A DNA stretch of 33,738 nucleotides from contig CAJUBG010000038.1 of assembly GCA_910584575.1 (NCBI GenBank), positions 1 to 33,738 on the forward strand, read 5' to 3'. The stretch is from an uncultured Dorea sp. (GTDB lineage: Bacteria; Bacillota; Clostridia; Lachnospirales; Lachnospiraceae). The notes below the pieces were generated by a model. That model made no database searches, was not told the DNA's origin, and was given only the letters and a program-made list of their open reading frames with translations. Each line of letters opens with the position of its first letter. Positions within the stretch are counted from its first letter, which is position 1. Shown here in pieces: positions 16,491 through 25,275 of the stretch. Made by a program: the position numbers and the translations under genes.

Positions 16491-17129
16491 TTACAGTAAT
16501 TCAATAATTCCGTCTGCCATGGCTGTCAGGATAATACAACATGATGTTGCCCCTGCATCCAGAACGCCTCTTGAGCGCTCGCCAAGCCGGCTGGAACGTC
16601 CGAATTTTGCTACCATATCTTTGGTAGAATCACGGCCTTTAGCCGCTGCTGCCTTCATTTCTTCTAATGCCTCTTTGTAATCCTTGCCTGTTTCCCCTGC
16701 TGCCTTCAGCACATCCACCGCCGGAGACAAGGTATCTACCAGTGTCTTATCTCCTACCTGTGCCTCTACAATATCCTGTAACTCCTTTAAGCCATTCTCA
16801 AGCATTGCCGCCAGCTCTGATACCCCAATCTCCTCAAAATCCTCGCCGGCATCTGCCATCCCCATTAAAATATTTCCGTAAATCGGTCCCATTGAGCCGC
16901 CAATCTCGGAGAACAGGATCGTTCCCAGTTCATTCAGGCCCTCGGAAAATCCGAATTCCTTATCTTTAAAGCGGTCTTCAAACAGGCTGAAGCCTTTATT
17001 CATATTCATGCCATGGTCGCCGTCTCCAATCAGCCCGTCCACTTCTCCAAGGTATGCCTTATTATCCTGGATGCCCTTTACCATCTTAAGCAGTACCGGT
17101 TTACCGTCTGCGTTCTTAAATGTGCCCAT
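16491..17129 (-). CDS. dhaL: Dihydroxyacetone kinase nucleotide-binding subunit DhaL
   Basis: A 212-residue DhaL/DAK2-family protein that holds the nucleotide and transfers phosphate to the substrate on DhaK. D31, D36 and D38 (EVDGLIGDGDHGMNMNKG) form the magnesium/ADP site, and GRSSRLGERSRGVLDAGATS near the C-terminus matches the second conserved block. The latter differs from classical DhaL, which reads closer to GHxDPGA. The start at 17129 is chosen because GGAGG precedes it by eight bases, whereas the ATG 15 bases upstream has none at a good distance. No DhaM or other PTS phosphodonor gene is nearby, so ATP use or a donor elsewhere is implied. It follows dhaK by about 30 bases. Confidence 0.9.
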   Translation of the reverse strand: MGTFKNADGKPVLLKMVKGIQDNKAYLGEVDGLIGDGDHGMNMNKGFSLFEDRFKDKEFGFSEGLNELGTILFSEIGGSMGPIYGNILMGMADAGEDFEEIGVSELAAMLENGLKELQDIVEAQVGDKTLVDTLSPAVDVLKAAGETGKDYKEALEEMKAAAAKGRDSTKDMVAKFGRSSRLGERSRGVLDAGATSCCIILTAMADGIIELL

Positions 17130-17159
17130 CTGCACTACCTCCATCCTCTCAGAACTCGT

Positions 17160-18155
17160 CTAAAACTGCTTTAATCCCATGCTGTTTGCCGGCATATCAA
17201 TCAATTCCTTCAGCTCGTCGTCCAGCTTCATGATTGTGAGGGTTGCGCCCATCATCTCCAATGATGTAAAATAATTGCCTACATATGCTTTGTGCGTCTT
17301 AATTCCTTTTTCAGCAAGCAGCTTGTCAATCTCATCATAGAGGACGTAAAGCTCCATAACCGGCGTTGCACCAAGACCAGATACCAGTACAACTACCTCG
17401 TCGCCAGACTCAAATGGATAATCCGGCACGACTACGTCAACCATTCTCTTTGCCATCTTCTCTGCGGATTCAAGCTCGCATACCTCGATACCAGGCTCTC
17501 CGTGATGGCCGATTCCAACCTCCATGGTACCGTCTTTAATCTCAAAGTTCGGATGTCCGACTGCCGGAAGGGTACACGGCGTAAGGCCGATTCCAACTGA
17601 ACGGGTATTGTCGATAGCTTTCTGTGCCGCCGCGATAACCTCGTCCAGATCTCCGCCTTTTGCAGCTTTGGCGCCGCCGACTTTCCACATTAAGACTTCT
17701 CCTGCAACACCGCGGCGTTTTTCTCTCTGATCCTTCGGCGCGGAAGCCACGTCGTCGTTCGCCACAACGGTCTTAACAGTAACTCCGGCCTTTTTCGCCA
17801 TCTTTACCGCCATCTTTACATTCATGTTGTCTCCGGAATAATTTCCATACAGGCACGCAACGCCCTTCCCCTGGTCAGCAACCTTCGCGGCATCCAGAAA
17901 TGCCTGAGCTGTGGGAGACGAGCAAATCTCGCCTACTGCAACCGCGTCGCACAGGTTCTTTCCGCAATAGCCTACAAACGCCGGCTTATGTCCTGAGCCG
18001 CCTCCTGTAATTACGCCAACTTTACCCTCCGGAATATCCTTTGCCTTAACAACACGGGGATTCTCAGTTGCCTCCACGATATCACTGTGAGCCTTCAGGA
18101 AACCTTTCAGCATCTCGTCAACAATTATATCCGGGTCATTCATTATACGCTGCAT
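17160..18155 (-). CDS. dhaK: Dihydroxyacetone kinase substrate-binding subunit DhaK
   Basis: A 331-residue DhaK. H56 (GGGSGHKPAFVGY), D109 (GNYSGDNMN) and H218 (GIGHHGEPG) fall at the same numbers as the E. coli catalytic residues; the last His binds the ketone covalently. It converts dihydroxyacetone or a related short ketose to its phosphate together with DhaL. In some actinobacteria, relatives phosphorylate erythrulose rather than dihydroxyacetone. Sitting directly after an EltD-like dehydrogenase gene, a four-carbon ketose is a reasonable substrate here. AGGAGG lies eight bases before the ATG. Confidence 0.92.
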   Translation of the reverse strand: MQRIMNDPDIIVDEMLKGFLKAHSDIVEATENPRVVKAKDIPEGKVGVITGGGSGHKPAFVGYCGKNLCDAVAVGEICSSPTAQAFLDAAKVADQGKGVACLYGNYSGDNMNVKMAVKMAKKAGVTVKTVVANDDVASAPKDQREKRRGVAGEVLMWKVGGAKAAKGGDLDEVIAAAQKAIDNTRSVGIGLTPCTLPAVGHPNFEIKDGTMEVGIGHHGEPGIEVCELESAEKMAKRMVDVVVPDYPFESGDEVVVLVSGLGATPVMELYVLYDEIDKLLAEKGIKTHKAYVGNYFTSLEMMGATLTIMKLDDELKELIDMPANSMGLKQF

Positions 18156-18203
18156 ATCTTGCTCCTCCTAAACTACCGATGTTTTATTATTTTCTTCCTT
18201 AAA

Positions 18204-19295
18204 TTATGCCTCCATATCCGGTACAAGGATAACCTTTAAAGCGCCGCCCTCGCCAGTCTTAGCGATGTGGAAGCCTTCCTCCCATTTCTCAAGCGGGAAC
18301 TTATGGGTTACAACACCCTCTGTTGGCAGCTTGCCATTGCCAATCCACTCAATAACCGTATCGTAGCAGAACGGGCTCAAATGAACGCCAAGAAGATCCA
18401 ATTCTTTTCTGTCAGAGATAATACTCCAGTCAACCGTTACAGGCGCCCCGAAAACTGAGAATTCAACGAAACGTCCCATCTTACGGATACAGTCAAGACC
18501 CTGCTGTACACTGGATGGATGTCCGCTTGCCTCAATATAGATATCACATCCATAACCGCCTGTCATCTCCTTAATCTTTGCTACAACATCCTCTTTTCCA
18601 GGATTCATAACGATATCTGCGCCAAACTCTTTTGCCTTCTCAAGACGGGCATCATTCATATCCAGTACAACGAGGCACTTGGGATTCGCCTGCTTAATCG
18701 CGCCAACCATACCAAGTCCAAGAGTTCCTACGCCAGACTGTACGACTACATCTGTTGTCTTAATCTGCGCACGGTCTACACAGTGGAATGAGCAGCCGTA
18801 AGGCTCAATCAGAGCTGCCTTCTCAATCGGCATATCAGCCGGTACAAGATAAGGGATGGCTTCTTTTGTTAATTTTACATATTCAGCCATACCGCCGTTT
18901 ACGTTGTTCTGGAAACCGAACAGGTCATGCTTCTCGCACATCCAATGGCGTCCCGTCTTACAGAACATACACTCTCCACAGGGAACAATCTGCTCAGGAC
19001 AAATCCTGTCGCCAAGCTTCCAGTTACCCTTTACATTCGGTCCCATCTCAACAACCTTACCGACAAACTCATGTCCCGGAATCATAGGCTCTTTAATGTA
19101 CTTCGGCTGTCCGTCAAATCCCCAGAAGCTTGCCGCGCCCGCAAATGCTTTGGTATCTCCTGCACAGATACCACATGCCTCTACCTTCAAGATCATCTCG
19201 CCCTCACCGGCTCTCGGTGTATCCACCATCTCAAATCTGTAATCTCCAGGTGCATACGCTACAATCGCTTTCATTTTTTCTGGTAAATTGCTCAT
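18204..19295 (-). CDS. Zinc polyol dehydrogenase, erythritol/L-threitol-dehydrogenase-like (copy 1)
   Basis: A 363-residue medium-chain dehydrogenase. Catalytic zinc site: C41 and H75-E76. Structural zinc site: C106, C109, C112 and C120. The NAD domain carries GVGTLGLGMVG. The motifs GAASFWG, YGCDIYIEASGHPSS and VDWSIISDRKELD resemble the erythritol/L-threitol dehydrogenase (EltD) group as I recall it. It would oxidise a polyol to a ketose such as L-erythrulose. It lies between the transporter ATPases and dhaK, fitting uptake, oxidation, then phosphorylation. A clear paralogue is encoded at 25987-27072. AGGAGG precedes the start. Confidence 0.88.
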   Translation of the reverse strand: MSNLPEKMKAIVAYAPGDYRFEMVDTPRAGEGEMILKVEACGICAGDTKAFAGAASFWGFDGQPKYIKEPMIPGHEFVGKVVEMGPNVKGNWKLGDRICPEQIVPCGECMFCKTGRHWMCEKHDLFGFQNNVNGGMAEYVKLTKEAIPYLVPADMPIEKAALIEPYGCSFHCVDRAQIKTTDVVVQSGVGTLGLGMVGAIKQANPKCLVVLDMNDARLEKAKEFGADIVMNPGKEDVVAKIKEMTGGYGCDIYIEASGHPSSVQQGLDCIRKMGRFVEFSVFGAPVTVDWSIISDRKELDLLGVHLSPFCYDTVIEWIGNGKLPTEGVVTHKFPLEKWEEGFHIAKTGEGGALKVILVPDMEA

Positions 19296-19366
19296 AATAA
19301 ACTACCTCCTGCTCTTATGTTGTTTATTTTTTAACCGACACACCGTCGATCTGATACCTTCTTAAA

Positions 19367-20485
19367 TTACTTCTCTCTGATACGCTCTCCTGACTCAAGG
19401 TCAAACAAATGGGTCTTCTCTCCGCGAACCTCCAGCTTGATAATATCGCCCTGTTTATAACGTGTCTCAGCATCCGTAATCAGCATCAAAAGCGTCTCTC
19501 CGACATGGATACCGATACGCCTTTCATCTCCAAGGTTCTCAAAAGTAGCAACCTCCTCTGACGTACCCTTAGAATTAGGACCGCCGATCAGCACGTCCAT
19601 AGGACGGACTCCCATCTTACATTTGAAGCCGTCTTTTACAACATTGTCATAACGGGCCGGAACCGCAATCTCAAGATTACTTCCCTCAAATGTAAATACA
19701 AAATGATCTCCCTTACCCTTGATTGTTGTCTCCAAAATATTCATCGGAGGCTCACCGATAAAGGATGCGACAAATTCATTCACCGGATCATCATATACCT
19801 CTGCCGGCGTACCATACTGCTGAAGAACTCCGAAGTTGATGATCGCAATCTTATCTGCCAGTGACATGGCCTCTAACTGGTCATGTGTAACATAGATGGT
19901 GGTACACTTGATATCATTAATCAGACGCTTAATCTCTGTACGCATTGCCTGACGTGCCTTGCCGTCCAGGTGAGACAGCGGCTCATCCATCAGAAGAAGC
20001 TCAGGACGGCGGATGATGGCGCGGGCAATGTTGACACGCTGCTTCTGTCCTCCGGACAGCTTAACAGGCATCTTATCCAACAGATCATCGCACTGCATCA
20101 GAGGTGCAATCTCGCGGACACGCTTGTCAATCTCTGCCTTGTCAACGCCCTTGGCTTTCAGGTTAAATGCAATATTGTTATACACCGTAAGCGGCGGGTA
20201 CATAGCGTAATCCTCAAATGCCAGACCGATATGCCTGTCCTTTGGATGAAGGTTGTTCACCAGAGTATCCCCAATATAGATCTCGCCCTTTGTTATATCC
20301 TCAAGGCCAGCCGTCATACGAAGGGTAGTCGTCTTACCGCATCCGGAAGGTCCTAACAAAGCGATGAACTCACCCTGCTCAGCCACGAGATTCAAGTCTT
20401 TTACTGCATAATCATTCTGTACAGACTTCTTCTTACCGGAATTCTCATACCGTTTATAAAGATGTTCAATTCTCAATCCTGCCAT
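19367..20485 (-). CDS. Sugar ABC transporter ATPase, second of two (MalK/UgpC type)
   Basis: A 372-residue ATPase with a nucleotide-binding domain plus a C-terminal regulatory OB-fold region. Walker A GPSGCGKTT is at 45-53, signature KLSGGQKQR, Walker B LLLMDEP, and the switch His is in YVTHDQ. The Q-loop Gln is replaced by Glu (E91 in AFEDYAMYP). The start at 20485 is used because GGAGG lies nine bases ahead, whereas the in-frame ATG 24 bases upstream overlaps the preceding gene. It follows the other ATPase by four bases. The two differ enough that they probably form a heterodimer driving the MalF/MalG-type permeases. Cytoplasmic, membrane-associated. Confidence 0.9.
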   Translation of the reverse strand: MAGLRIEHLYKRYENSGKKKSVQNDYAVKDLNLVAEQGEFIALLGPSGCGKTTTLRMTAGLEDITKGEIYIGDTLVNNLHPKDRHIGLAFEDYAMYPPLTVYNNIAFNLKAKGVDKAEIDKRVREIAPLMQCDDLLDKMPVKLSGGQKQRVNIARAIIRRPELLLMDEPLSHLDGKARQAMRTEIKRLINDIKCTTIYVTHDQLEAMSLADKIAIINFGVLQQYGTPAEVYDDPVNEFVASFIGEPPMNILETTIKGKGDHFVFTFEGSNLEIAVPARYDNVVKDGFKCKMGVRPMDVLIGGPNSKGTSEEVATFENLGDERRIGIHVGETLLMLITDAETRYKQGDIIKLEVRGEKTHLFDLESGERIREK

Positions 20486-20489
20486 ATTC

Positions 20490-21641
20490 TTAATCCTCCC
20501 GTATTGCAAAAGATCTAATCTCAGCTTCGTTGTATCGGGCTACATATTCTTTCGTATCAGCATTAAAGAACATTGCATGCTCAAGCTTCATATCCACATA
20601 AACCTCCTGGTCAATCTTCACAGACAGTCCGTTCGGCGCAATCATACGAAGCTGCAATTCACCCATCTCCGCAACAATAACCGACTTGTTACCAATACTC
20701 TCATAGCTGTATACAGTACACTTCAGATAGCCTTCCTTGGGTTCAAAAGAATACTTCAAATGCTGCGGCCTCATACCCATCTCAATCTTATCGAGGCCGG
20801 CCTCGTCAAACTTCTTAAATAAATCTTTATCCATCGGAAGCTTATAAGCCTTGCCGCCGGCATTCATGGTATAAGTGTAGCCGTCGCCGGACTTGGCCAG
20901 AGAGCCGCCGATAATATTAATCTCCGGATCACCCATGAGCTGAGCGACAAATTCATTACACGGCATATAATAAATCTCATCACCGGTACCAATCTGGATA
21001 ATATGTCCCTCGTTCACGATAGCAATTCTGTCACCCAGAGACATCGCCTCCATGAAGTCATGGGTAACGTAGATACTGGTCGTACCAAAATTAGCCTGAA
21101 TCTCCTTAAGCTCAGTACGCATAGCGTTACGAAGCTTCGCATCCAGATGGGCAAGAGGCTCATCCATCAGATACACTCTGGGAGAACGAACCAGCGCACG
21201 TCCCATAGCGACACGCTGCTTCTGCCCGTTGGACAACTGGCTTGGAAGACGCTGCAAGAGATAATCCATCTTCATCATCTCTGCGATCTCCTGAATCTTA
21301 TTCTTAATGTATTCCTCGTCCTTTTTGTAGAGATTACTTCTCAGAGGAGACGCCATATTATCATATACCGTCATCTGCGGATACAGGGCATAATTCTCGA
21401 ATACCATTGCAGTATCCCTATGTGCCGCGTCCACAAGGTTCATAACCTCTCCGTCAAATTTTACTACGCCCTCCTCCGGAATCTGGATACCTGCGATACA
21501 GTTCAGGATTGTTGTCTTACCGGCGCCGGCAGGCCCGAATAATACGAAGAATTCTTTATCCTTAATATCCAGTGTAACTCCGTCAAGTGCGGTAACTTTT
21601 CCAAATTTTTTCGTAACATTTTCCAACTGTATTCTTGACAT
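20490..21641 (-). CDS. Sugar ABC transporter ATPase, first of two (MalK/UgpC type)
   Basis: A 383-residue ATPase. Walker A is GPAGAGKTT (36-44), the signature is variant QLSNGQKQR, Walker B is VYLMDEP, and the switch His is in YVTHDF. The Q-loop position, residue 82 as in E. coli MalK, is Glu (VFENYALYP) instead of Gln. The C-terminal third is the regulatory domain. It begins ten bases after the MalG-type permease stop and is followed at once by the second ATPase gene. Two-ATPase sugar ABC systems are known, for example the rhizobial glycerol transporter GlpSTPQV, where each half-site differs. Confidence 0.9.
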   Translation of the reverse strand: MSRIQLENVTKKFGKVTALDGVTLDIKDKEFFVLFGPAGAGKTTILNCIAGIQIPEEGVVKFDGEVMNLVDAAHRDTAMVFENYALYPQMTVYDNMASPLRSNLYKKDEEYIKNKIQEIAEMMKMDYLLQRLPSQLSNGQKQRVAMGRALVRSPRVYLMDEPLAHLDAKLRNAMRTELKEIQANFGTTSIYVTHDFMEAMSLGDRIAIVNEGHIIQIGTGDEIYYMPCNEFVAQLMGDPEINIIGGSLAKSGDGYTYTMNAGGKAYKLPMDKDLFKKFDEAGLDKIEMGMRPQHLKYSFEPKEGYLKCTVYSYESIGNKSVIVAEMGELQLRMIAPNGLSVKIDQEVYVDMKLEHAMFFNADTKEYVARYNEAEIRSFAIRED

Positions 21642-21651
21642 ATTCTCACAC

Positions 21652-22476
21652 CTATCCCTTCACCGCACCGAAACTCAGACCACGAACCAGATGTTTCTGA
21701 ATACAAAGTGCAAATATAATAGCCGGTAATGCGGATACTGTCGCCGCTACTGCAAGCTGTCCATAGTGGGCGCTGTCAGTACCCAGGAACTTGGTAATCG
21801 CAACCGTAATCGGCTGAACATTGGTACCTGCCAGAATCAACGGGAACGTGAAACTGTTCCATGCGAAAATAAAGGCAAGGAGAGCTGAAGATACAAGACC
21901 TGGCTTAATAAGCGGAATCAGCATCTTAAAGAAAATCTGATACCATGTGTAACCGTCAACCTGCGCCGCATGTTCAATCTCCACGGAAATATCCTCAAAA
22001 TATCCTCTTACAACCCAGATTAAAAGGGGCATAGAGATTAACTGGTATACCCAGATTAATCCAAAGTGGGTATCATATATCCTTAACTTCTGGAAAATCA
22101 TGAACAACGGCAGTACAACCAGAATCTCAGGCGCAAACTTAAAGGAAAGAATCTGGAAGGCAATGTCCTCCTTCTTCGGGAAATTGTATCTTGCAAGTGC
22201 GTATGCCGCAGGAACACCTGCAACAACAGATACGATAACCGCACCGCCGGATACGATCAAACTGTCAATCATATAACTTATGTAATCTGAATTAAACAAT
22301 ACTTCTCTGTAATTATCCAGTGTCGGATTAAATATAAACGTTGTAGTGTACATCTGAGTATCCGGCTTGAAGGTAAGGATAACCATCCAAATTAATGGAA
22401 ACAAAGCAAATATCGCATATATCACTAATAATAAATTCTGAACAATCGCGCTCAATAGCTTTTTATTTGAATTCAT
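21652..22476 (-). CDS. Carbohydrate ABC transporter permease (MalG type)
   Basis: A 274-residue membrane protein with about six transmembrane segments. The cytoplasmic EAA loop reads IEHAAQVDGYTWYQIFFKML, the contact site for the ATPases. It pairs with the MalF-type permease encoded 24 bases upstream in the operon. AAGGATG precedes the ATG. Substrate is not readable from the sequence; operon context suggests a polyol or small sugar. Confidence 0.93.
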   Translation of the reverse strand: MNSNKKLLSAIVQNLLLVIYAIFALFPLIWMVILTFKPDTQMYTTTFIFNPTLDNYREVLFNSDYISYMIDSLIVSGGAVIVSVVAGVPAAYALARYNFPKKEDIAFQILSFKFAPEILVVLPLFMIFQKLRIYDTHFGLIWVYQLISMPLLIWVVRGYFEDISVEIEHAAQVDGYTWYQIFFKMLIPLIKPGLVSSALLAFIFAWNSFTFPLILAGTNVQPITVAITKFLGTDSAHYGQLAVAATVSALPAIIFALCIQKHLVRGLSFGAVKG

Positions 22477-22500
22477 GCTTTACATCCTTTCTGACTAAAA

Positions 22501-23436
22501 TTATTCTTCCAGACCAGCCGCCTGCTTCTGAGCCGCACGCTGTCTCTTAACAATCTGCTTCGCAACCACATTGATAAATGCCCAGAGTACAAGAATGTAT
22601 GGAAGTGCGTATCCAAATTTCTGGAACTGGAAACCTGTCTGATAGGAGGTCAGTGACAAGTTCATCAGCGTATCTCCAGGACCTCCCTTGGTCAGACCGA
22701 AAATAATCGCATACTCCTGCAGCGCTGCCATCAGACGGAACAACAATGCTATGTACAAACTTGGCTTCAGCATAGGCAATGTCAGATTGCGGAAATTGAA
22801 CCAAGGACTTCCCCCGTCAATCTTTGCTGACTCAAACGGTGACTTCGGCAAAGACTGTAATCCTGCAAGCACCAATAACATACAAAATGACGTGTTTACC
22901 CATACATCGATCATAACAACCGTCATCATCGCGGTTGACGCACCCGCAGCCCACGGGAAATTATATACTCCAAAAATGTTCAAAAACTTCTCAACAATAC
23001 CTACGGAGTTGTTCAGCATCAACTGCCAGATAATCGTAGCCGTAATCGGCGCTACCATCAATGGGAAGATTAATGCGACTCTGAGAATCTTGGAAAATCT
23101 GTTGTTCAGATTATTCAGAAGCATCGCAACGCCCATTCCAAGCCCCATCTCAAACAGTGTGCTGAAGAACGCATATCTAAGGGTTACCCAAACTGCCTTC
23201 CAGAATCCCGCGGATGAAAGAATGGAGATCCAGTTCTTTAATCCCACAAAACTATAATTCGGTAATCTGAAGGAGTAGCTTGTCAAAGAATAATAAATTG
23301 ACATTATGAACGGAATCATAATACCAATTGTAATAAGCAATGCAGGAGCTACAATCAAGTAAGGACGCATCCTGGTCTTAAACGGCACTACATTCAATTC
23401 GCTCACAGCAGCGCTGTTCTTATTCTGCTCTTTCAT
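22501..23436 (-). CDS. Carbohydrate ABC transporter permease (MalF/UgpA type)
   Basis: A 311-residue membrane protein with about six transmembrane segments. The EAA loop reads FESAKIDGGSPWFNFRNLTL. The N-terminal 20 residues are polar and cytoplasmic. It forms the channel with the MalG-type partner. GGAGG lies seven bases before the ATG. A terminator-like hairpin separates it from the binding-protein gene, so it should be expressed below the binding protein. Confidence 0.93.
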   Translation of the reverse strand: MKEQNKNSAAVSELNVVPFKTRMRPYLIVAPALLITIGIMIPFIMSIYYSLTSYSFRLPNYSFVGLKNWISILSSAGFWKAVWVTLRYAFFSTLFEMGLGMGVAMLLNNLNNRFSKILRVALIFPLMVAPITATIIWQLMLNNSVGIVEKFLNIFGVYNFPWAAGASTAMMTVVMIDVWVNTSFCMLLVLAGLQSLPKSPFESAKIDGGSPWFNFRNLTLPMLKPSLYIALLFRLMAALQEYAIIFGLTKGGPGDTLMNLSLTSYQTGFQFQKFGYALPYILVLWAFINVVAKQIVKRQRAAQKQAAGLEE

Positions 23437-23488
23437 TATGTTTCCTCCAATTCTGATTTTCTCTTTTTAAAACCGTTAATATGAATCC

Positions 23489-23522
23489 AAAAAATCAAGG
23501 AGGGTCAGGTAACCCCTCCTTG
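23489..23522 (-). terminator. Attenuator-like hairpin between binding protein and permease genes
   Basis: On the leftward transcript CAAGGAGGG pairs with CCCTCCTTG (arms 23496-23504 and 23514-23522), followed by A and six Ts. This has full terminator form but sits inside the operon. Partial read-through would give more binding protein than permease. Confidence 0.75.
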
Positions 23523-23571
23523 CTTTCAACCCATATAACAAGTGAATCAATCCCTATAGGGCCACTGTCTA

Positions 23572-25008
23572 TTATTCAGACACTTCCAAATCAACTACAA
23601 CCGCATCAAGATCCTTCTTAAGCTGCTTCATAGCTGCTTCTGTGGATTCATATTTATCTGTAAGAACTAAGTCCTGAAGAACTTCCGCCCACTTCGTTGT
23701 ACACTCAAAGAAGTATGGCTGTGGTGTAAACTGAATCGTAGCGTTCTCTGACAGTGCTGCGATAGACTCAAGATAATTCTCTGCTGAACCTACTGTCTCT
23801 TTGTATTCATCACTGTCCATTACAGACTGACGAGGAGTATCAGGGCTTGCGCCTTCTGTACCTGAATACAGCATATACTCTGGGCTTGTAAAGTACTGTA
23901 AGAACATCCATGCAGCGTCTTTATTCTTAGAATCAGCGTTCATAGCCATTGACCAAATCCATACGTTAGCCTTCATATCAGCCTCTGTCTTGCCCTCCGG
24001 AAGCGGAATTGTGGACCATGCAATGTTGCCGGACTGATCAGAAGCGCCCTCGAAGTTCTGGAAATATCCAGCGCTGGTAGCGTCAAACAGCATAGCTGCT
24101 TTTCCTGCGCCAAGGTCAGAGCTTGCTTCATACCATGTATAGTTGGACCACTGGCTCGGTCCGCCTGCCTTAATAAGCTTTACCCAATAATCGGTCATCT
24201 CGATTGCTTCTTTGGAATCAAGCTGGCAAACCAGTTTGCCGTCCTCGATTGCGAAATCCTGTCCGCCCCATGTTGCAAACAATGACATATATCCAGGATG
24301 AATCGTAGCCCAATCACGTGTACCACGAACCGCAACACCGTAAGAACCAGAACCATTAAACTCCTTCAGCGCTGTTGCTGTCTCTAACAGTTCATCCGTC
24401 GTTGTCGGAACTTCAAGTGACTTTTCCTCAAATACGTTCTTATTGTAAGCCAGGTTATTCAATTCCCATCCCATAGGAAGCGCCCACTGAGAGCCTTCAC
24501 CTACTGCATGTCCCGGAACAAGGTCCCAACGAAGTGAATCAACGGTAGCCGGAATAAAGTCATCAAAATTGTAATCGGATGCCGTCTTAGCCGGATCGTT
24601 AATGTAATCATCCAACGGCTCCATGTAGCCGGCAGATGCGTACTCCCATACCTGATAAGCACCTGTCATAAATACGTCCGGCGTACCAGAACGGCTGCTA
24701 AGAGATGTATTCAGCTTATCAAAGTAGTTACCCTCCGGAGTAGATGAATACTCAACGGTGATACCTGTCTTCTCCTCAAACTCGTCCAGTTTGGAGATAA
24801 CTGCTTTGGAGTAATTGTGCTCGTTGAACATTACATTGATCGTCGTCCCTTCGCAGTTCTTCCAGTCAAAATCTTCTGCGCTGCCCTTTTCAGCCGGTGC
24901 ATCATCCCCACCGCCGCCGCTGCCGCTGTCATTTCCTCCGCCGCAGCCTGCAAGCATCGTCGCCAACATTGTTGTACAGAGAAGTACGCTTACTAATCTT
25001 TTTTTCAT
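23572..25008 (-). CDS. Extracellular sugar-binding lipoprotein of an ABC transporter
   Basis: A 478-residue family-1 solute-binding protein. The signal peptide is residues 1-21 with lipobox LAGC and lipidated C22. A Gly/Ser/Asp-rich linker follows, then the two-lobed binding domain with the typical start INVMFNEHNYSKAVI. The start at 25008 follows GGAGG at 11 bases; an upstream in-frame ATG has no site. It captures the substrate outside the membrane and delivers it to the two permeases. It is the first gene of block A, 100 bases downstream of a perfect-consensus promoter, so it should be strongly expressed when derepressed. Confidence 0.93.
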   Translation of the reverse strand: MKKRLVSVLLCTTMLATMLAGCGGGNDSGSGGGGDDAPAEKGSAEDFDWKNCEGTTINVMFNEHNYSKAVISKLDEFEEKTGITVEYSSTPEGNYFDKLNTSLSSRSGTPDVFMTGAYQVWEYASAGYMEPLDDYINDPAKTASDYNFDDFIPATVDSLRWDLVPGHAVGEGSQWALPMGWELNNLAYNKNVFEEKSLEVPTTTDELLETATALKEFNGSGSYGVAVRGTRDWATIHPGYMSLFATWGGQDFAIEDGKLVCQLDSKEAIEMTDYWVKLIKAGGPSQWSNYTWYEASSDLGAGKAAMLFDATSAGYFQNFEGASDQSGNIAWSTIPLPEGKTEADMKANVWIWSMAMNADSKNKDAAWMFLQYFTSPEYMLYSGTEGASPDTPRQSVMDSDEYKETVGSAENYLESIAALSENATIQFTPQPYFFECTTKWAEVLQDLVLTDKYESTEAAMKQLKKDLDAVVVDLEVSE

Positions 25009-25084
25009 TCTCGTTTTTTCCTCCCTTATCATTGTCTTTGCACAAAACTTCTTCCATTCAGTTTACCTGCCCGAACCCCAGATG

Positions 25085-25101
25085 CGTTTTGTACGTTTTG
25101 T
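25085..25101. promoter_or_regulatory. Direct repeat next to the block A promoter, candidate operator
   Basis: CGTTTTGT occurs twice with a 9-base period (25085-25092 and 25094-25101). On the leftward strand it lies immediately after the -10 box, across the expected transcription start. This is a natural place for repressor binding, for example by the SorC-type regulator of the operon. Confidence 0.45.
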
Positions 25102-25109
25102 TTAGATTC

Positions 25110-25138
25110 ATTATATAACCCGCTATTACTTTTGTCAA
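25110..25138 (-). promoter_or_regulatory. Perfect-consensus promoter of block A
   Basis: Minus strand: TTGACA (25133-25138), 17-base spacer, TATAAT (25110-25115); both boxes and the spacing match the housekeeping consensus exactly. Phased A-tracts lie just upstream. It drives the binding-protein gene and presumably the whole leftward operon. Confidence 0.9.
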
Positions 25139-25139
25139 G

Positions 25140-25228
25140 TTTTTTTACATTTATCGTTTTTATTATTATGTCAATACATTTTTTGCATGATTTTTATGGG
25201 TTTTTTTCGATTTTTTTGTCTATTTTTT
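25140..25228. promoter_or_regulatory. Phased A/T-tracts between divergent promoters, likely curved DNA
   Basis: Seven T-runs of 5-7 bases lie at 25140-25146, 25157-25161, 25179-25184, 25191-25195, 25201-25207, 25211-25217 and 25223-25228. The last five have centres 10-12 bases apart, close to one helical turn, which bends DNA. As A-tracts on the minus strand they lie upstream of the block A promoter and could act as UP-like or architectural elements. Confidence 0.6.
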
Positions 25229-25246
25229 AACAAGCTCTAGCTATAC

Positions 25247-25275
25247 TTGATAAGATACCTTTTTTGGTGTATGAT
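25247..25275 (+). promoter_or_regulatory. Promoter of the DUF624 gene
   Basis: TTGATA (25247-25252), 17-base spacer, TATGAT (25270-25275): 5/6 matches in each box. It lies 42 bases before the ATG and is divergent from the block A promoter. Confidence 0.75.

Noticed and set aside
19296..19366. Possible terminator between the second ATPase gene and the EltD-like dehydrogenase gene
   Set aside because: Only a 4-base-pair CGAC/GTCG stem is visible before an A-rich stretch; too weak to call.
21003..21542. Plus-strand open frame of 179 codons within the first ABC ATPase gene, and a similar one at 22688-23257 in the permease gene
   Set aside because: Both are antisense to well-supported transporter genes and have no recognisable domain or ribosome site.
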